A stretch of DNA of 64,000 nt from Gordonibacter pamelaeae (GCF_042665095.1 NZ_JBHTBV010000014.1); one strand, 5' to 3'. Counted from the stretch's first letter, positions 1 through 8,375 are shown. Notes: generated from the letters alone by a model not told the origin. Numbers and translations are program-made.

Positions 1-330
1 GACTTTCTCCCAGCCTGCCACGTCCTGGATTTCATCGAGGAACACGTAGAAGGGGTTGTCCCGATCTGCCTTTTCCCACGCTTGCGTCACGTCTTGCAGC
101 AAGGTTTCCGCTGAAACGTCCAGCGGTTCCTCCAGTAGGTCGAATCGGCGATAATATATATTGCGCGGTTCGACTCCTTGGCTAAGAAGGCTGTCTTTGT
201 AGAGTGTCAAGATGGCTGACTTGCCGCAACGGCGAACGCCTTGCAGCACCTTTACCTGCTCGGCATCGCGATAGGCCTCCAATAGGCGTTGATAGCGCTC
301 GCGAGGAATAAGGAATTCGCTATCAGTCAT
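1..330 (-). CDS. AAA ATPase of the DUF4143-associated family, N-terminal part (cut by window edge)
   Basis: The reading frame starts with ATG at 330 on the minus strand and runs off the left edge, so only about 110 residues are visible. A P-loop reads GVRRCGKS near residue 30 and a Walker B reads FYVFLDEIQDV near residue 95. This is the usual layout of the stand-alone AAA ATPases that carry a C-terminal DUF4143 domain, a family of unknown physiological role common in gut bacteria. A GAAAGG ribosome site lies about 7 bases before the ATG. Two related palindromes sit just upstream, so autoregulation is likely. The C-terminal domain cannot be checked here. Confidence 0.8.
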   Translation of the reverse strand, partial: MTDSEFLIPRERYQRLLEAYRDAEQVKVLQGVRRCGKSAILTLYKDSLLSQGVEPRNIYYRRFDLLEEPLDVSAETLLQDVTQAWEKADRDNPFYVFLDEIQDVAGWEKV

Positions 331-350
331 GCGGCGGCCTTTCAAAAAAG

Positions 351-413
351 TGTAAGATATACCTTACACATTATCATAAATCTGGCTAATCGCAAGGTAT
401 ACCTTGCGATTAG
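351..413 (-). promoter_or_regulatory. Paired palindromic operators before the AAA ATPase gene
   Basis: Positions 386-413 form a perfect 28-bp palindrome centred on AAGGTATACCTT. Positions 351-368 form an 18-bp near-palindrome with almost the same core, AGGTATATCT in the gene's direction. The bases between contain GATAAT, a possible -10 for the ATPase gene. Two copies of one dyad around a promoter is typical of a dimeric autorepressor. The larger palindrome also lies just past the stop of the UvrA-like gene, but it lacks a T-tract, so a terminator role is less likely. Confidence 0.6.
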
Positions 414-428
414 CTTTACCGTATGTCA

Positions 429-2951
429 CTACAGGTACCTTCCCGTGATGCTGTCCGGATCGGCGGCCACCTGCTCGGGGGTGCCGGCGGCGACGATGCG
501 GCCGCCGGAGGCGCCGCCGCCGGGGCCGAGGTCGATCACGTAGTCGGCGTTCGCGATGACGTCCAGGTCGTGCTCGATCACCACCACGGTGGCGCCCTGA
601 GTCACCAGGCGGTCGAACACCTCCAGCAGCTGCGCCACGTCGAGCGGGTGCAGGCCGATGGTGGGCTCGTCGAACACGAACACGGCGTCGTCCTGCGTGC
701 GCTTCATCTCGCTCGCCAGCTTCAGGCGTTGCGCCTCGCCGCCGGAGAGCGCCGGCGTGGCCTCGCCGAGGGTGAGGTAGCCGAGCCCTAGGTCGCAGAG
801 GGTCTGCAGCTTCGCGGCCACCTTTTTGAGGTCGGACGTGGCAGCCAGAGCCTCGCTCGCGTCCATGGCCATGAGGTCGGGCAGCGACACGAGATCCACC
901 GGGTCGTCCGCGTGCGGTCGGCGGATGCGGTCGGCCTCCGGGGCGTAGCGCGAGCCGCGGCAGGCGGGGCAGGTGATGTCCACGTCGGGCAGGAACTGCA
1001 CGTCCAGGCTGATGGAGCCCGTGTCGTCGCACACCGGGCAGCGAAGCTTCCCCGTATTGTACGAGAAGTCGCCCGCCTTGAGGCCGACGGCCTTCGCCTC
1101 CGGGGTGCGGGCGAAGGCGCGGCGCAGCTCGTCGTGCACGCCCGCGTAGGTGGCCACGGTCGAGCGCACGTTGATGCCGATGGGGGAGGCGTCGATGAGG
1201 TTCGCCCGCTCGATGCCCGCGGCCTCGAGGACGCGCACGTGGGCGGGCGGCTTCTCGCCGGCGGCCGCCGCCTTGAGCGCGGGCACGAGGCTCTCCAGCA
1301 CGAGCGTGGTCTTGCCGGAGCCCGACACGCCCGTGACGGCGGTGAGCCGCCCGCGCGGGACGTCCACGGCAAGGGGCTTCACGGTGTGGAGCGCGTCCGT
1401 TTCCAGATGGATGCGGCCCAGGTCGAACACGTGGGCGGCGTCGGCTCGGGCGCGCACGTGCACGGTGCGCGCTCCTGACAGGAACGGCCCGATGAGCGAG
1501 TCGGGGTCGGCCTCGATCTCGGGCACGGAGCCCTGCGCGATCACGCGCCCGCCCGCGGCTCCGGCGCCCGGGCCTATCTCCACGATGCAGTCGGTCTCGC
1601 TCAGGATGCGCGCGTCGTGGTCCACCATCACCACCGAGTTGCCGTCGGCCAGAAGGTCGCGCATGACCTCCACCAGGCCGTCGACGTTCACCGGGTGCAG
1701 CCCGATGGACGGCTCGTCCAGCACGTAGAGCACGCCGGTGGTGCGGTTGCGCACGGCGCGGGCCAGCTGCACGCGCTGCCGCTCGCCGGTGGAGAGCGTC
1801 GAGCCCGCGCGGTCGAGCGAGAGGTAGCCCAGCCCCAGGTCGACGAGCCGGCGCGCCGTGTGCTGGAACGACTCGCAGATGTTCCGCGCCATCGGGCGCA
1901 TCTCGGTCGGCAGGCCGCCCGGCACGGCGTCCACCCAGCCCGTGAGGCCGTCGAGCGTCTTCTCGGTGGCCTCGGCCAGGTTGATGCCCGCCACCTGCGG
2001 CTTCAGCGCGTCGGCCGACAGGCGCGTGCCGTGGCACACGGGGCAGGTGCCCTGCTTGAGGAAGCGGGCCACGCGCGCGAGGCCCTTCTCGTCCTTCACC
2101 TTCGCCAGCGCGTTCTCCACGGTGTAGACCGCGTTGTAGTAGGTGAAGTCCAGCTCGGCGAAGGTGTCGGACTTCTTCGCCTTGTACAGGATGTGTTTCT
2201 TCTCGGCGGGGCCGTTGAACACGATGTCGCGTTCCTTGGGCGTGAGCTGGTTGAACGGCACGTCGGTGCGCACGCCCATCTCCCGGGCGACCTGCTTCAT
2301 GAGATCCCACATGAGCGTGCCCCACGGCGCCACCGCGCCCTCGTCGATGGTGAGCGACTCGTCGGGCACGAGCGCGTCCCTGTCCACGGTGCGCACGACG
2401 CCGGTACCGTCGCATTCGGGGCACGCGCCGTCGCCGTTGAAGGCCAGCTCCTCGGCGCTCGGGCCGAAGAACTCCACGCCGCAGACGGGGCACGTGATGG
2501 GACGCTCGGCGGCGACGTTCAGCGTGGGCGGAACGCGGTGGCCGTTGGGGCACACATGGCTGCCGACGCGCGAGAACAGAAGGCGCAGGCTGTTCAAGAG
2601 CTCGGTGGAGGTGCCGAACGTGCTGCGCACGCCGGGGACGGCGGGCCGCTGGTGCAGCGCGAGGGCGGCGGGCACGTGCAGCACCTCGTCCACGTCGGCG
2701 CGCCCCGCCTGCGTGAGGCGGCGGCGCGTGTAGGTGGAGAGCGCCTCGAGGTAGCGGCGCGAGCCCTCCGCGTACAGCACGCCGAGGGCGAGCGACGACT
2801 TGCCCGACCCCGACACGCCCGCGATGCCCACGAGGCGGTTCAGCGGAATGTCGACGTCGAGGTCCTTCAGGTTGTGCACCTGCGCGCCGCGCACCTGGAT
2901 GCGGTCGGGCGCGGGCGGGGCAGGCGTTTGGGTGTTTCGCGAGGTATCCAT
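429..2951 (-). CDS. UvrA-like excinuclease ABC subunit A paralogue (840 aa)
   Basis: Two ABC-type ATPase modules are visible. P-loops GVSGSGKSS and GVSGSGKTT lie near residues 44 and 544. Walker B motifs YVLDEPSIGLHP and FVFDEPTIGLHP are both present. Zinc-type CxxC pairs include CPVC...CPAC around the second module. The first signature is LSTGERQR instead of LSGGE; the second, LSGGEAQR, is normal. At 840 residues it is about 100 shorter than housekeeping UvrA and fits the class II (UvrA2) paralogues linked to DNA-damage or drug tolerance. No uvrB or uvrC is adjacent. The ATG at 2951 has no ribosome site, and a TACAAT box ends 6 bases upstream, suggesting a leaderless mRNA. Confidence 0.9.
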   Translation of the reverse strand: MDTSRNTQTPAPPAPDRIQVRGAQVHNLKDLDVDIPLNRLVGIAGVSGSGKSSLALGVLYAEGSRRYLEALSTYTRRRLTQAGRADVDEVLHVPAALALHQRPAVPGVRSTFGTSTELLNSLRLLFSRVGSHVCPNGHRVPPTLNVAAERPITCPVCGVEFFGPSAEELAFNGDGACPECDGTGVVRTVDRDALVPDESLTIDEGAVAPWGTLMWDLMKQVAREMGVRTDVPFNQLTPKERDIVFNGPAEKKHILYKAKKSDTFAELDFTYYNAVYTVENALAKVKDEKGLARVARFLKQGTCPVCHGTRLSADALKPQVAGINLAEATEKTLDGLTGWVDAVPGGLPTEMRPMARNICESFQHTARRLVDLGLGYLSLDRAGSTLSTGERQRVQLARAVRNRTTGVLYVLDEPSIGLHPVNVDGLVEVMRDLLADGNSVVMVDHDARILSETDCIVEIGPGAGAAGGRVIAQGSVPEIEADPDSLIGPFLSGARTVHVRARADAAHVFDLGRIHLETDALHTVKPLAVDVPRGRLTAVTGVSGSGKTTLVLESLVPALKAAAAGEKPPAHVRVLEAAGIERANLIDASPIGINVRSTVATYAGVHDELRRAFARTPEAKAVGLKAGDFSYNTGKLRCPVCDDTGSISLDVQFLPDVDITCPACRGSRYAPEADRIRRPHADDPVDLVSLPDLMAMDASEALAATSDLKKVAAKLQTLCDLGLGYLTLGEATPALSGGEAQRLKLASEMKRTQDDAVFVFDEPTIGLHPLDVAQLLEVFDRLVTQGATVVVIEHDLDVIANADYVIDLGPGGGASGGRIVAAGTPEQVAADPDSITGRYL

Positions 2952-3119
2952 GCCGCCATTGTAGCGCTCTGCCCGTTTCGCCGCGAGGTGCCGGCCCTTC
3001 TCCACCTGCGCCTTACAAAGAAGTAAGCGCGCCGTAAGCGTCGGGCAAGGCCGCCGCAAGGGTCGTGCGCCATACTGGAACCCGTGAGGACGGGGCGGCA
3101 ACCGGGAGAGAAGAAGACG

Positions 3120-4118
3120 ATGGGATACCTTGCGCAGTTCCTCGGACGGTTCAGCGAGAGCTTCGCAGCGGCGGTGGCGCTGTGGCCGCTTGCATCGCTG
3201 CTGCTCACGCTGCCTATCCTTGCCTACCTGTACCACCGTGACGGACGGTTGCGCGCGGCATCGGCGGTGTCGGCCTACCTCGCCGTGCTCTACGTGCTGG
3301 GGCTCGGGTGCTTCACGCTCTATCCGTTGCCCGACGGCACGTCCGGCCCCGGCATCACCTACGGCATCGAGCCGCGGTTTAACCCGCTCGGCTTCCTGGA
3401 CGACCTCGCGAAGGACGGCGTGCGCGCCCTGCCGGACATGGTGGCGAACGTCGCATTCTTCGTGCCGCTCGGCTTCATTGCGGGGCGCCTGCTGCGCTGG
3501 CGGTTCGCAATGACGCTCGCGGCGGGGTTCGGCACCTCGCTGCTGATCGAGACGGCGCAGCTCACCGGCTTGTTCGGCCTGTATCCCTATGCGTACCGGA
3601 TGTTCGACGTTCTGGACCTGTTCTGCAACACGGCGGGCGCTGCCGTCGGGTGGGGCGCCGCCGTGCTCGCCGGGCGCCTGCTGCCGCCGGGCGAGCTGGC
3701 ACGGGAAGGTCGCGTGACCGACCGGCCCGGCTTCGTGCGCCGAGCCGTCGCGTTCTGGATCGACCTGTTCGTCATGGGGGTCGTCCTGGTCGTCCTGCTT
3801 GCCGTGGCGAGTGTCGTGCTGCATGCGGCGGGCGATTCCTCGTGGACCGACGGCAGCTGGTGGGAGCGCGCGGTTGCGGCTGTGGTGTTCGTCGCGTTCG
3901 AGGGCGTTGTCCCGTGGCTTCGGCAGGGCCGCACGCTCGGCGGCGGCTTCGTGCGCATGACGTGCGAGACGCGCCCTCGCGCAGGCTGGCGGCGGCTCGC
4001 CTTCTACGTGGCGCGGGTGCTTACGCTGGCCGCCGCCGTAGCGCTCTCGCCGCTCGTGGTTTTAGCGCTGCTGCTGTTCTACGCCTTCACCCGCCGCATG
4101 CCTTACGACTACCTGTGA
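3120..4118 (+). CDS. VanZ-family / RDD-domain membrane protein (332 aa)
   Basis: The N-terminal half (about residues 1-190) has several hydrophobic helices and the VanZ-type pattern, including NVAFFVPLGFIAGRLLRWR and IETAQL. VanZ homologues are linked to low-level teicoplanin resistance, but most have no proven role. The C-terminal half (about 205-332) starts RRAVAFWIDLFVMG and is an RDD domain with paired membrane helices. The ATG at 3120 follows GGGAGAG at a good distance and is preferred over an earlier in-frame start at 3084. It is transcribed divergently from the UvrA-like gene. Its stop is followed at once by a run of 12 G. Confidence 0.85.
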   Translation: MGYLAQFLGRFSESFAAAVALWPLASLLLTLPILAYLYHRDGRLRAASAVSAYLAVLYVLGLGCFTLYPLPDGTSGPGITYGIEPRFNPLGFLDDLAKDGVRALPDMVANVAFFVPLGFIAGRLLRWRFAMTLAAGFGTSLLIETAQLTGLFGLYPYAYRMFDVLDLFCNTAGAAVGWGAAVLAGRLLPPGELAREGRVTDRPGFVRRAVAFWIDLFVMGVVLVVLLAVASVVLHAAGDSSWTDGSWWERAVAAVVFVAFEGVVPWLRQGRTLGGGFVRMTCETRPRAGWRRLAFYVARVLTLAAAVALSPLVVLALLLFYAFTRRMPYDYL

Positions 4119-4133
4119 CGGGGGGGGGGGGCT

Positions 4134-4636
4134 TCACTTGCGAAGACGCTTCCTTTTGACGGCTTTCATGTAATTGTTCTTGAAGGAGCTCGCGCTCGTC
4201 GGTGCTCGTGGATTCGTGGTTGTGGAATTTGCATGCGGTTAGTTCGAACGTGCAGATCATGTCAGCTGTCTGCGAGAGGAGGAAGTCCGATGACTTCGTC
4301 TTGCGATACAGGACGCTTTCCTTTGACAGCGCGTATTCTACGGCTGCGTGGAGGGCGCTAGCGACCATGTTCTGCCCGTCATCGTAGTAAACCTTCACCT
4401 TGTCGAAAGATTGAAAATACTCAAGCTCGTCGAAAAGCAGATTGACGATATCTTGCTTCATGCGGGCGGCGAGCCCGTCCGCACCAGCCAGCTCGCTTCT
4501 TCTATAGAGGAATGACTGATAGGTGATGGGCAGGTGCTGCAGCGTCAAGAAGAACAGTGAGAAAGGTGAGGACATGGTATTTCGAGTGGCCGTTTTGCCC
4601 TCCGGACTCATCGGCGAATATGCTGATTTCCCTCAA
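4134..4636 (-). pseudogene. DUF3800 protein, degraded copy
   Basis: Read on the minus strand this is a relic of the same family as the intact DUF3800 gene at 38142-38813. A likely TTG start at 4636 opens REISIFADESGGQN, matching RELSIFVDESG in the intact copy. After about 25 residues the frame changes and roughly 60 residues are missing: LTV jumps to a segment matching the later VFFRHMPVKYHTF region. The middle (MKQDIVNLLFDELEYF, KVYYDDGQ, AVEYALSKESVLYR, LSQTADMICTFELTA) aligns well. A second frame change near 4180 leads to the natural end KRKRLRK and a TGA at 4134. A MITE has also separated it from its leader. Confidence 0.85.
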
Positions 4637-4650
4637 AAGGCATCCCCTAG

Positions 4651-5198
4651 GGAACCGCTGATAAATTTTCGGATTCGGCTTTTTCGCAGGGCAGGCACCC
4701 CGGGCTTGCCGCTCGATCGCGGCGTTCCCCCGGCTCGGCAGCAGGCACGGGGCGCCCGCCCTGCGAAGCGCGCGCGGCAGGAGCGTCGATCGGCGGTTCC
4801 CCGGGTCCGCAACGGATCGCCGCGCATCCCGTGCACCACGGCGCCGTGCAAGCCGGCGATCGCGCGACGACGCCCGCCCGCATCGCCCTGTCTCTTCGGA
4901 CACGGTAATGGAATCGAAGAAAATTTTCGATATATTACCGTAGCGGACGACGAGGGTTCCGAATTCCCCCTCCAAGGTTGGATAATCGCCCAAATCAGCG
5001 CGAAAAGCCGGATATCGGGCGTCGAGCGAGAGCTTTCGGACGCGAGATCCCGAGGTTCGGTAATATATCGGGAAAAAATTGCGAATCCATTACCGTAGTT
5101 TGAGATGCGACCTGCGGCGTGTCCTGAGAGGTTTCGTGTCAAGAAATCCAATGGCGAGGCCGGTTGAGCCGCTACGCTATTACTTAATCAACGGTTCC
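4651..5198. mobile_element. 548-bp MITE-like element with CTAG target duplication
   Basis: The left end begins GGAACCGCTGATAAATTTT. The right end, read inward on the other strand, begins GGAACCGTTGATTAAGTAAT, giving an inverted terminal repeat of about 15 bp with two mismatches. CTAG stands directly outside both ends (4647-4650 and 5199-5202), a 4-bp target duplication as known for IS5-type transposases. No transposase ORF is inside, so it is non-autonomous. It carries a pair of 40-bp palindromes at 4900-5097. It lies between the start codon of the broken DUF3800 gene and that gene's leader hairpin. Confidence 0.8.
4900..5097 (-). repeat. Pair of 40-bp TACGGTAAT...ATTACCGTA palindromes (copy A)
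   Basis: Units lie at 4900-4942 and 5058-5097. Each begins (A)CGGTAAT, ends ATTACCGTA, and has an A/T-rich middle containing ATATCG and AAAA/TTTT, unlike the surrounding GC-rich DNA. On the opposite strand the two units match, in order, the units at 20373-20412 and 20517-20558. The spacing between units is similar (198 and 186 bp outer distance). Part of the inner sequence also resembles copy B. This copy is inside the MITE. Confidence 0.75.
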
Positions 5199-5202
5199 CT
5201 AG

Positions 5203-5245
5203 AAACAAGTGTGCCGGAGGACACCCCCCGGCGACTTGGAAGAAA
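5203..5245 (-). ncRNA. Severed leader hairpin of the degraded DUF3800 gene
   Basis: On the minus strand this region reads CTTCCAAGT (5242-5234) followed by a GCCGGGG...CCGGC hairpin at 5232-5213. The intact DUF3800 gene has the same order, CTTCCAAGT then a GCCGGGG...CCCCGGC hairpin, just before its start codon. In this copy the T-tract has decayed (CACACTTGTTTC) and the MITE has been inserted between the hairpin and the coding start. It probably represents one of the conserved RNA structures reported upstream of DUF3800 genes. Confidence 0.55.
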
Positions 5246-5325
5246 CACCTCTCGACGTCTCTCGTGCTTTTATGCCATGGATCGAGGATGGTGGCTAGAC
5301 CTTCGCAGACTCCGCCATCGAGCAG

Positions 5326-7482
5326 TTACGCCTTCCCCTTCACCATGGAGAGCGAGATCTTGCCGCGGTCCTTGTCGACGGCGGTGACCCAGACGGTGAC
5401 GGTGTCGCCCACGGCCACGACCTCGCTCGGGTGGCGCACGAAGCGATCGGCCAGCTTGGAGACGTGCACAAGGCCGTCCTGCTTCACGCCGATGTCCACG
5501 AACGCGCCGAAGTCCACCACGTTGCGCACGGTACCGGTGAGCTCCATGCCGGGCACGAGGTCGTCGAAGGAGCGGATGCCCTTGCTGAACACGACCTCCG
5601 GCGCGCTGTCGCGGGGGTCGCGGCCCGGCTTCTCCAGCTCGGCCACGATGTCGCGCAGGGTGGGCAGGCCCACGCCAAGCTCGGCCGCGAGGGCGGGCAG
5701 GTCGCCCAGGCGGCTCGCGATGTCGGGGACGCCGCCGCGTGCAAGCGCCTCCGGCTTCACCTTCGCGCGCTTCAGCAGCTCGCGCGCCACGGGGTAGCTC
5801 TCGGGGTGGACGCTCGTGGCGTCGAGCGGGTTCGCGCCGCCGGCCACGCGCAAAAAGCCCGCGCAGTTCTGGTAGGCCTTGGCGCCGAGCTTGGGTACCT
5901 TCTTGAGCTCGCGGCGGTCGGAGAACCTTCCGTGCTCCTCGCGGTAGGCCACGATGTTCCTCGCCACGGCGGTGTTCACGCCCGACACGTAGCCGAGCAG
6001 GCTCGCGCTGGCCGTGTTGAGGTCCACGCCCACGCGGTTCACGACGCGCTCCACCACGCCCGCGAGCGCGCGGCCGAGCTCCGCCTGGTTGAGGTCGTGC
6101 TGGTACTGGCCCACGCCGATGGACTGCGGCGGTATCTTCACCAGCTCCGCGAGCGGGTCCTGCAGGCGGCGGCCCAGGCTCATGGCGCCGCGCGTGGTGA
6201 CGTCGAGGTCAGGGTACTCCTCGCTCGCCAGCTGGGAGGCGGAGTACACCGATGCGCCGGCCTCGTTCACGATGGTGTAGCGCAGGGGCGCGTCCGTCTT
6301 GGCAATGAGGTCGGCCACGACCTCCTCCGTCTCGCTGCTGCCCGTGCCGTTGCCGATGACGATGGTGTTGGCGCGGTGGCGCTCCACGTACTCGGCCAGC
6401 TTGTCCTGCGTCTTGCGCACCTCGCTGCGCGGCGGGGTGGGGTAGACGGTGGTGAAGTCGAGCAGCTTGCCGTACTCGTCGAGCACCGCCACTTTGCAGC
6501 CGGTGCGGTAGCCTGGGTCGATGGCGATGACGCGCGCGCCGCGCACGGGGCGCTGCGAAAGCAGGCTCTCGGTGTTCTTCGCGAACACCTTGATGGCGTC
6601 GGCTTCGGCGCGCTCGGTGAGCAGCACGCGCATCTCGCGGTCGAGGGAGGGGGCCACGAGGCGCTTGTAGCCGTCGGCCACGGCCTCGCGCAGCACGGGG
6701 GCGAAGGGGCTTGCCGGGTTCCTGACCACGCGGCGCTCGAGCTGCTCGATGGCGGCGTCCGCGTCCACGCGCACCTTCGCGCGCAGCTTGCCCTCCTTCT
6801 CGCCGCGGTTGACGGCGAGCACGCGGTGGTTGGGGATGCGCGAGAGCGGCTCGGAGAAGTCGTAGTACGCCTCGTAGACGGTCTTCTCCTGTGGGTCGAC
6901 CGCCTCCACGGCCAGCGCGCCGGTGCGCAACGTGAACGCGCGCAGGGCCTCGGTGTGCTCGGCGTCGTCGGCGATGACCTCGGCCACGATGTCCTGCGCG
7001 CCCTGCAGCGCCGCCTCCGGCGTGGGGAAGCCGGCCTCGGCGTTCACGAGCCCGGCCGCCAGGGCGAGGGGGCTCTTGTCGCTGCGGCCCTGCGCCAGGA
7101 TGAGCAGCGCAAGGGGCTCGAGGCCTGCGTCGCGTGCCTTCGACGCACGGGTGGCGCGCTTCTTCTTGAACGGCTTGTACAGGTCCTCCACGCGTTGCAT
7201 GACCTCGGCCGCCTCGATCTTCGCGCGCAGCTCGGGTGTGAGCTTGCCTTGCTCGTCGATGGCGTGCAGCACCTCGGCCTTGCGGGCCTCGAGGTTGCGC
7301 AGGTAGGCGAGGCGCTCGTCGAAGGTGCGCAGCTGGGCGTCGTCCATGCCGCCGGTGGCCTCCTTGCGGTAGCGAGCGATGAACGGGATGGTGTTGCCCT
7401 CGTCGACAAGGGCGATAACGGCCGCGACCTGCGCCGCGGTCAGGCCGAGCTCGCGCGCGAGCGTGGTGTGGATGGATGACAT
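5326..7482 (-). CDS. tex: Tex-family S1 RNA-binding transcription accessory protein
   Basis: The 718-residue protein has the full Tex layout. An N-terminal helical region (GLTAAQVAAVIALVDEGNT, IPFIARYRKEATGGMDD) is followed by a YqgF/RuvC-like fold with IAIDPGYRTGCKVAVLD near residue 315. Helix-hairpin-helix segments (LNTASASLLGYVSGVN, RRELKKVPKLGAKAYQ) precede a C-terminal S1 domain (GTVRNVVDFGAFVDIGVKQD, LVHVSKLAD). Tex acts in the cytoplasm in transcription and is needed for normal gene expression in several pathogens. ATG at 7482 follows AGGAG by 8 bases and is preferred to an in-frame upstream start. The gene stands alone between the HxlR gene and the relic DUF3800 leader. Confidence 0.95.
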   Translation of the reverse strand: MSSIHTTLARELGLTAAQVAAVIALVDEGNTIPFIARYRKEATGGMDDAQLRTFDERLAYLRNLEARKAEVLHAIDEQGKLTPELRAKIEAAEVMQRVEDLYKPFKKKRATRASKARDAGLEPLALLILAQGRSDKSPLALAAGLVNAEAGFPTPEAALQGAQDIVAEVIADDAEHTEALRAFTLRTGALAVEAVDPQEKTVYEAYYDFSEPLSRIPNHRVLAVNRGEKEGKLRAKVRVDADAAIEQLERRVVRNPASPFAPVLREAVADGYKRLVAPSLDREMRVLLTERAEADAIKVFAKNTESLLSQRPVRGARVIAIDPGYRTGCKVAVLDEYGKLLDFTTVYPTPPRSEVRKTQDKLAEYVERHRANTIVIGNGTGSSETEEVVADLIAKTDAPLRYTIVNEAGASVYSASQLASEEYPDLDVTTRGAMSLGRRLQDPLAELVKIPPQSIGVGQYQHDLNQAELGRALAGVVERVVNRVGVDLNTASASLLGYVSGVNTAVARNIVAYREEHGRFSDRRELKKVPKLGAKAYQNCAGFLRVAGGANPLDATSVHPESYPVARELLKRAKVKPEALARGGVPDIASRLGDLPALAAELGVGLPTLRDIVAELEKPGRDPRDSAPEVVFSKGIRSFDDLVPGMELTGTVRNVVDFGAFVDIGVKQDGLVHVSKLADRFVRHPSEVVAVGDTVTVWVTAVDKDRGKISLSMVKGKA

Positions 7483-7523
7483 GGGCGGTGCTCCTGTGTT
7501 CCGGATTGAAATCGGGTTTGTCA

Positions 7524-7907
7524 TTATACGCGAAGGTCGGCGGAAGGCTCGTCGGGCGCGTCCGGCCCCGGCGCTCCGTGCTCCCGTCCCCATTCGCACA
7601 TGGCCTCCATCAGGGGGTAGAGCGACTTCCCCTTCTCGGAGAGGCGGTACTCCACCTTCGGCGGGATCTGCGGGTACTCGGTGCGCACGATGAGGCCGTC
7701 GGCTTCCAGGTCCTTCAGCTGGCGGCTGAGCGTCTTGTCGGTGATGCGCCCGATCTTGCGCTTGAGCTCGTTGAACCGCATGGTCTCGCATTCCACGAGC
7801 CAGTACATGATGACGAGGCGCCACTTCCCGCCGATCATCGACAGCGTGTAGCCGAACGGCGTGTCGGCGAGCGACGAGAGGCTTCCCTCGTAGGGCTCCA
7901 TGCTCAT
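7524..7907 (-). CDS. HxlR-family winged-helix transcriptional regulator
   Basis: The 127-residue protein shows the HxlR signature: GYTLSMIGGKWRLVIMYWL, MRFNELKRKIGRITDKTLSRQLKDLEADGLI and PPKVEYRLSEKGKSL. HxlR proteins are DNA-binding dimers that often sense electrophiles or redox change, sometimes through a cysteine near the N-terminus. Here cysteines occur in VECETM and AMCEWG, not at the usual early position. The ATG at 7907 follows GAAGGGAAG. It is divergent from the TIGR04076-type gene at 8025, and a dyad in the intergenic region is a likely operator for both. Confidence 0.9.
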   Translation of the reverse strand: MSMEPYEGSLSSLADTPFGYTLSMIGGKWRLVIMYWLVECETMRFNELKRKIGRITDKTLSRQLKDLEADGLIVRTEYPQIPPKVEYRLSEKGKSLYPLMEAMCEWGREHGAPGPDAPDEPSADLRV

Positions 7908-7925
7908 AGCGCTTCCCTTCAAGAT

Positions 7926-7950
7926 AGTACCTGGTAAGAAAGACCGTACT
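7926..7950. promoter_or_regulatory. Candidate HxlR operator
   Basis: The sequence AGTAC (7926-7930) and GTACT (7946-7950) are inverted around 15 bases. HxlR/YodB-type regulators are known to bind dyads with TACT...AGTA-like arms next to their own genes. The site lies 19 bp upstream of the regulator's start codon and about 75 bp before the divergent gene. Confidence 0.5.
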
Positions 7951-8024
7951 TCCACAACGGCTTGCTCCGCATTATAACGGGATAAGGGAAGAGGGATGCC
8001 CGATGTTCGCGAAAGGAATGCGCC

Positions 8025-8375
8025 ATGGCCATGAACAAGGTGAGGATCACCGTTTTGAAGACCACGCTCGACGAGGAGCTGGCCGAGGAGTACGGCGTCC
8101 CCGGGCTGCAAGCGTGCCCGATGATGCGCGCCGGCCAGGAGTTCTACGCCGACTACGCCAAGCCCGAGGGATTCTGCGACGAGGCGTGGAAGGCCGTCTA
8201 CCAGTACGTGTTCGCGCTCGCCCACGGCGGCGACGGCTTCGCGTTTTACCACGACGACTGGATGCGCGAACCTGGATGCGCCATCGTCAGCTGCAACGAC
8301 GGCCTGCGCCCCGTCATCATGAAGCTCGAGGCCACTGACCTGCCCGCCGAGCTGGGCTACGAGCCGGTGCGCTAG
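8025..8375 (+). CDS. TIGR04076-like small conserved protein
   Basis: This 116-residue protein starts at an ATG preceded by AAAGGA. It has the pattern of the TIGR04076 family: KVRITVLKTTLDEELAEEYG, then a cysteine in QACPMMRAGQEFYA, then a tryptophan-rich segment and a late CAIVSCNDGLRPVIMKL. The family is found mainly in strict anaerobes and has no known biochemical function. The conserved cysteines suggest metal or redox chemistry, which is inference. It is divergent from the HxlR regulator, which probably controls it. A few bases of its end overlap a fragment on the other strand. Confidence 0.8.
   Translation: MAMNKVRITVLKTTLDEELAEEYGVPGLQACPMMRAGQEFYADYAKPEGFCDEAWKAVYQYVFALAHGGDGFAFYHDDWMREPGCAIVSCNDGLRPVIMKLEATDLPAELGYEPVR

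Noticed and set aside
386..413. 28-bp palindrome as the terminator of the UvrA-like gene
   Set aside because: No T-tract follows on the minus strand, and the shared core with the second dyad points to an operator. A dual role is not excluded.
364..2553. Long Arg/Pro/His-rich ORF on the minus strand inside the UvrA-like gene
   Set aside because: It is the shifted frame of a GC-rich gene; the correct frame has all UvrA motifs.
2952..3824. Upstream extension of the UvrA-like frame by about 290 residues
   Set aside because: The extension is Arg/His/Gln-rich, antisense to the VanZ/RDD gene, and has no domain. UvrA proteins begin near the RIQVRGA segment.
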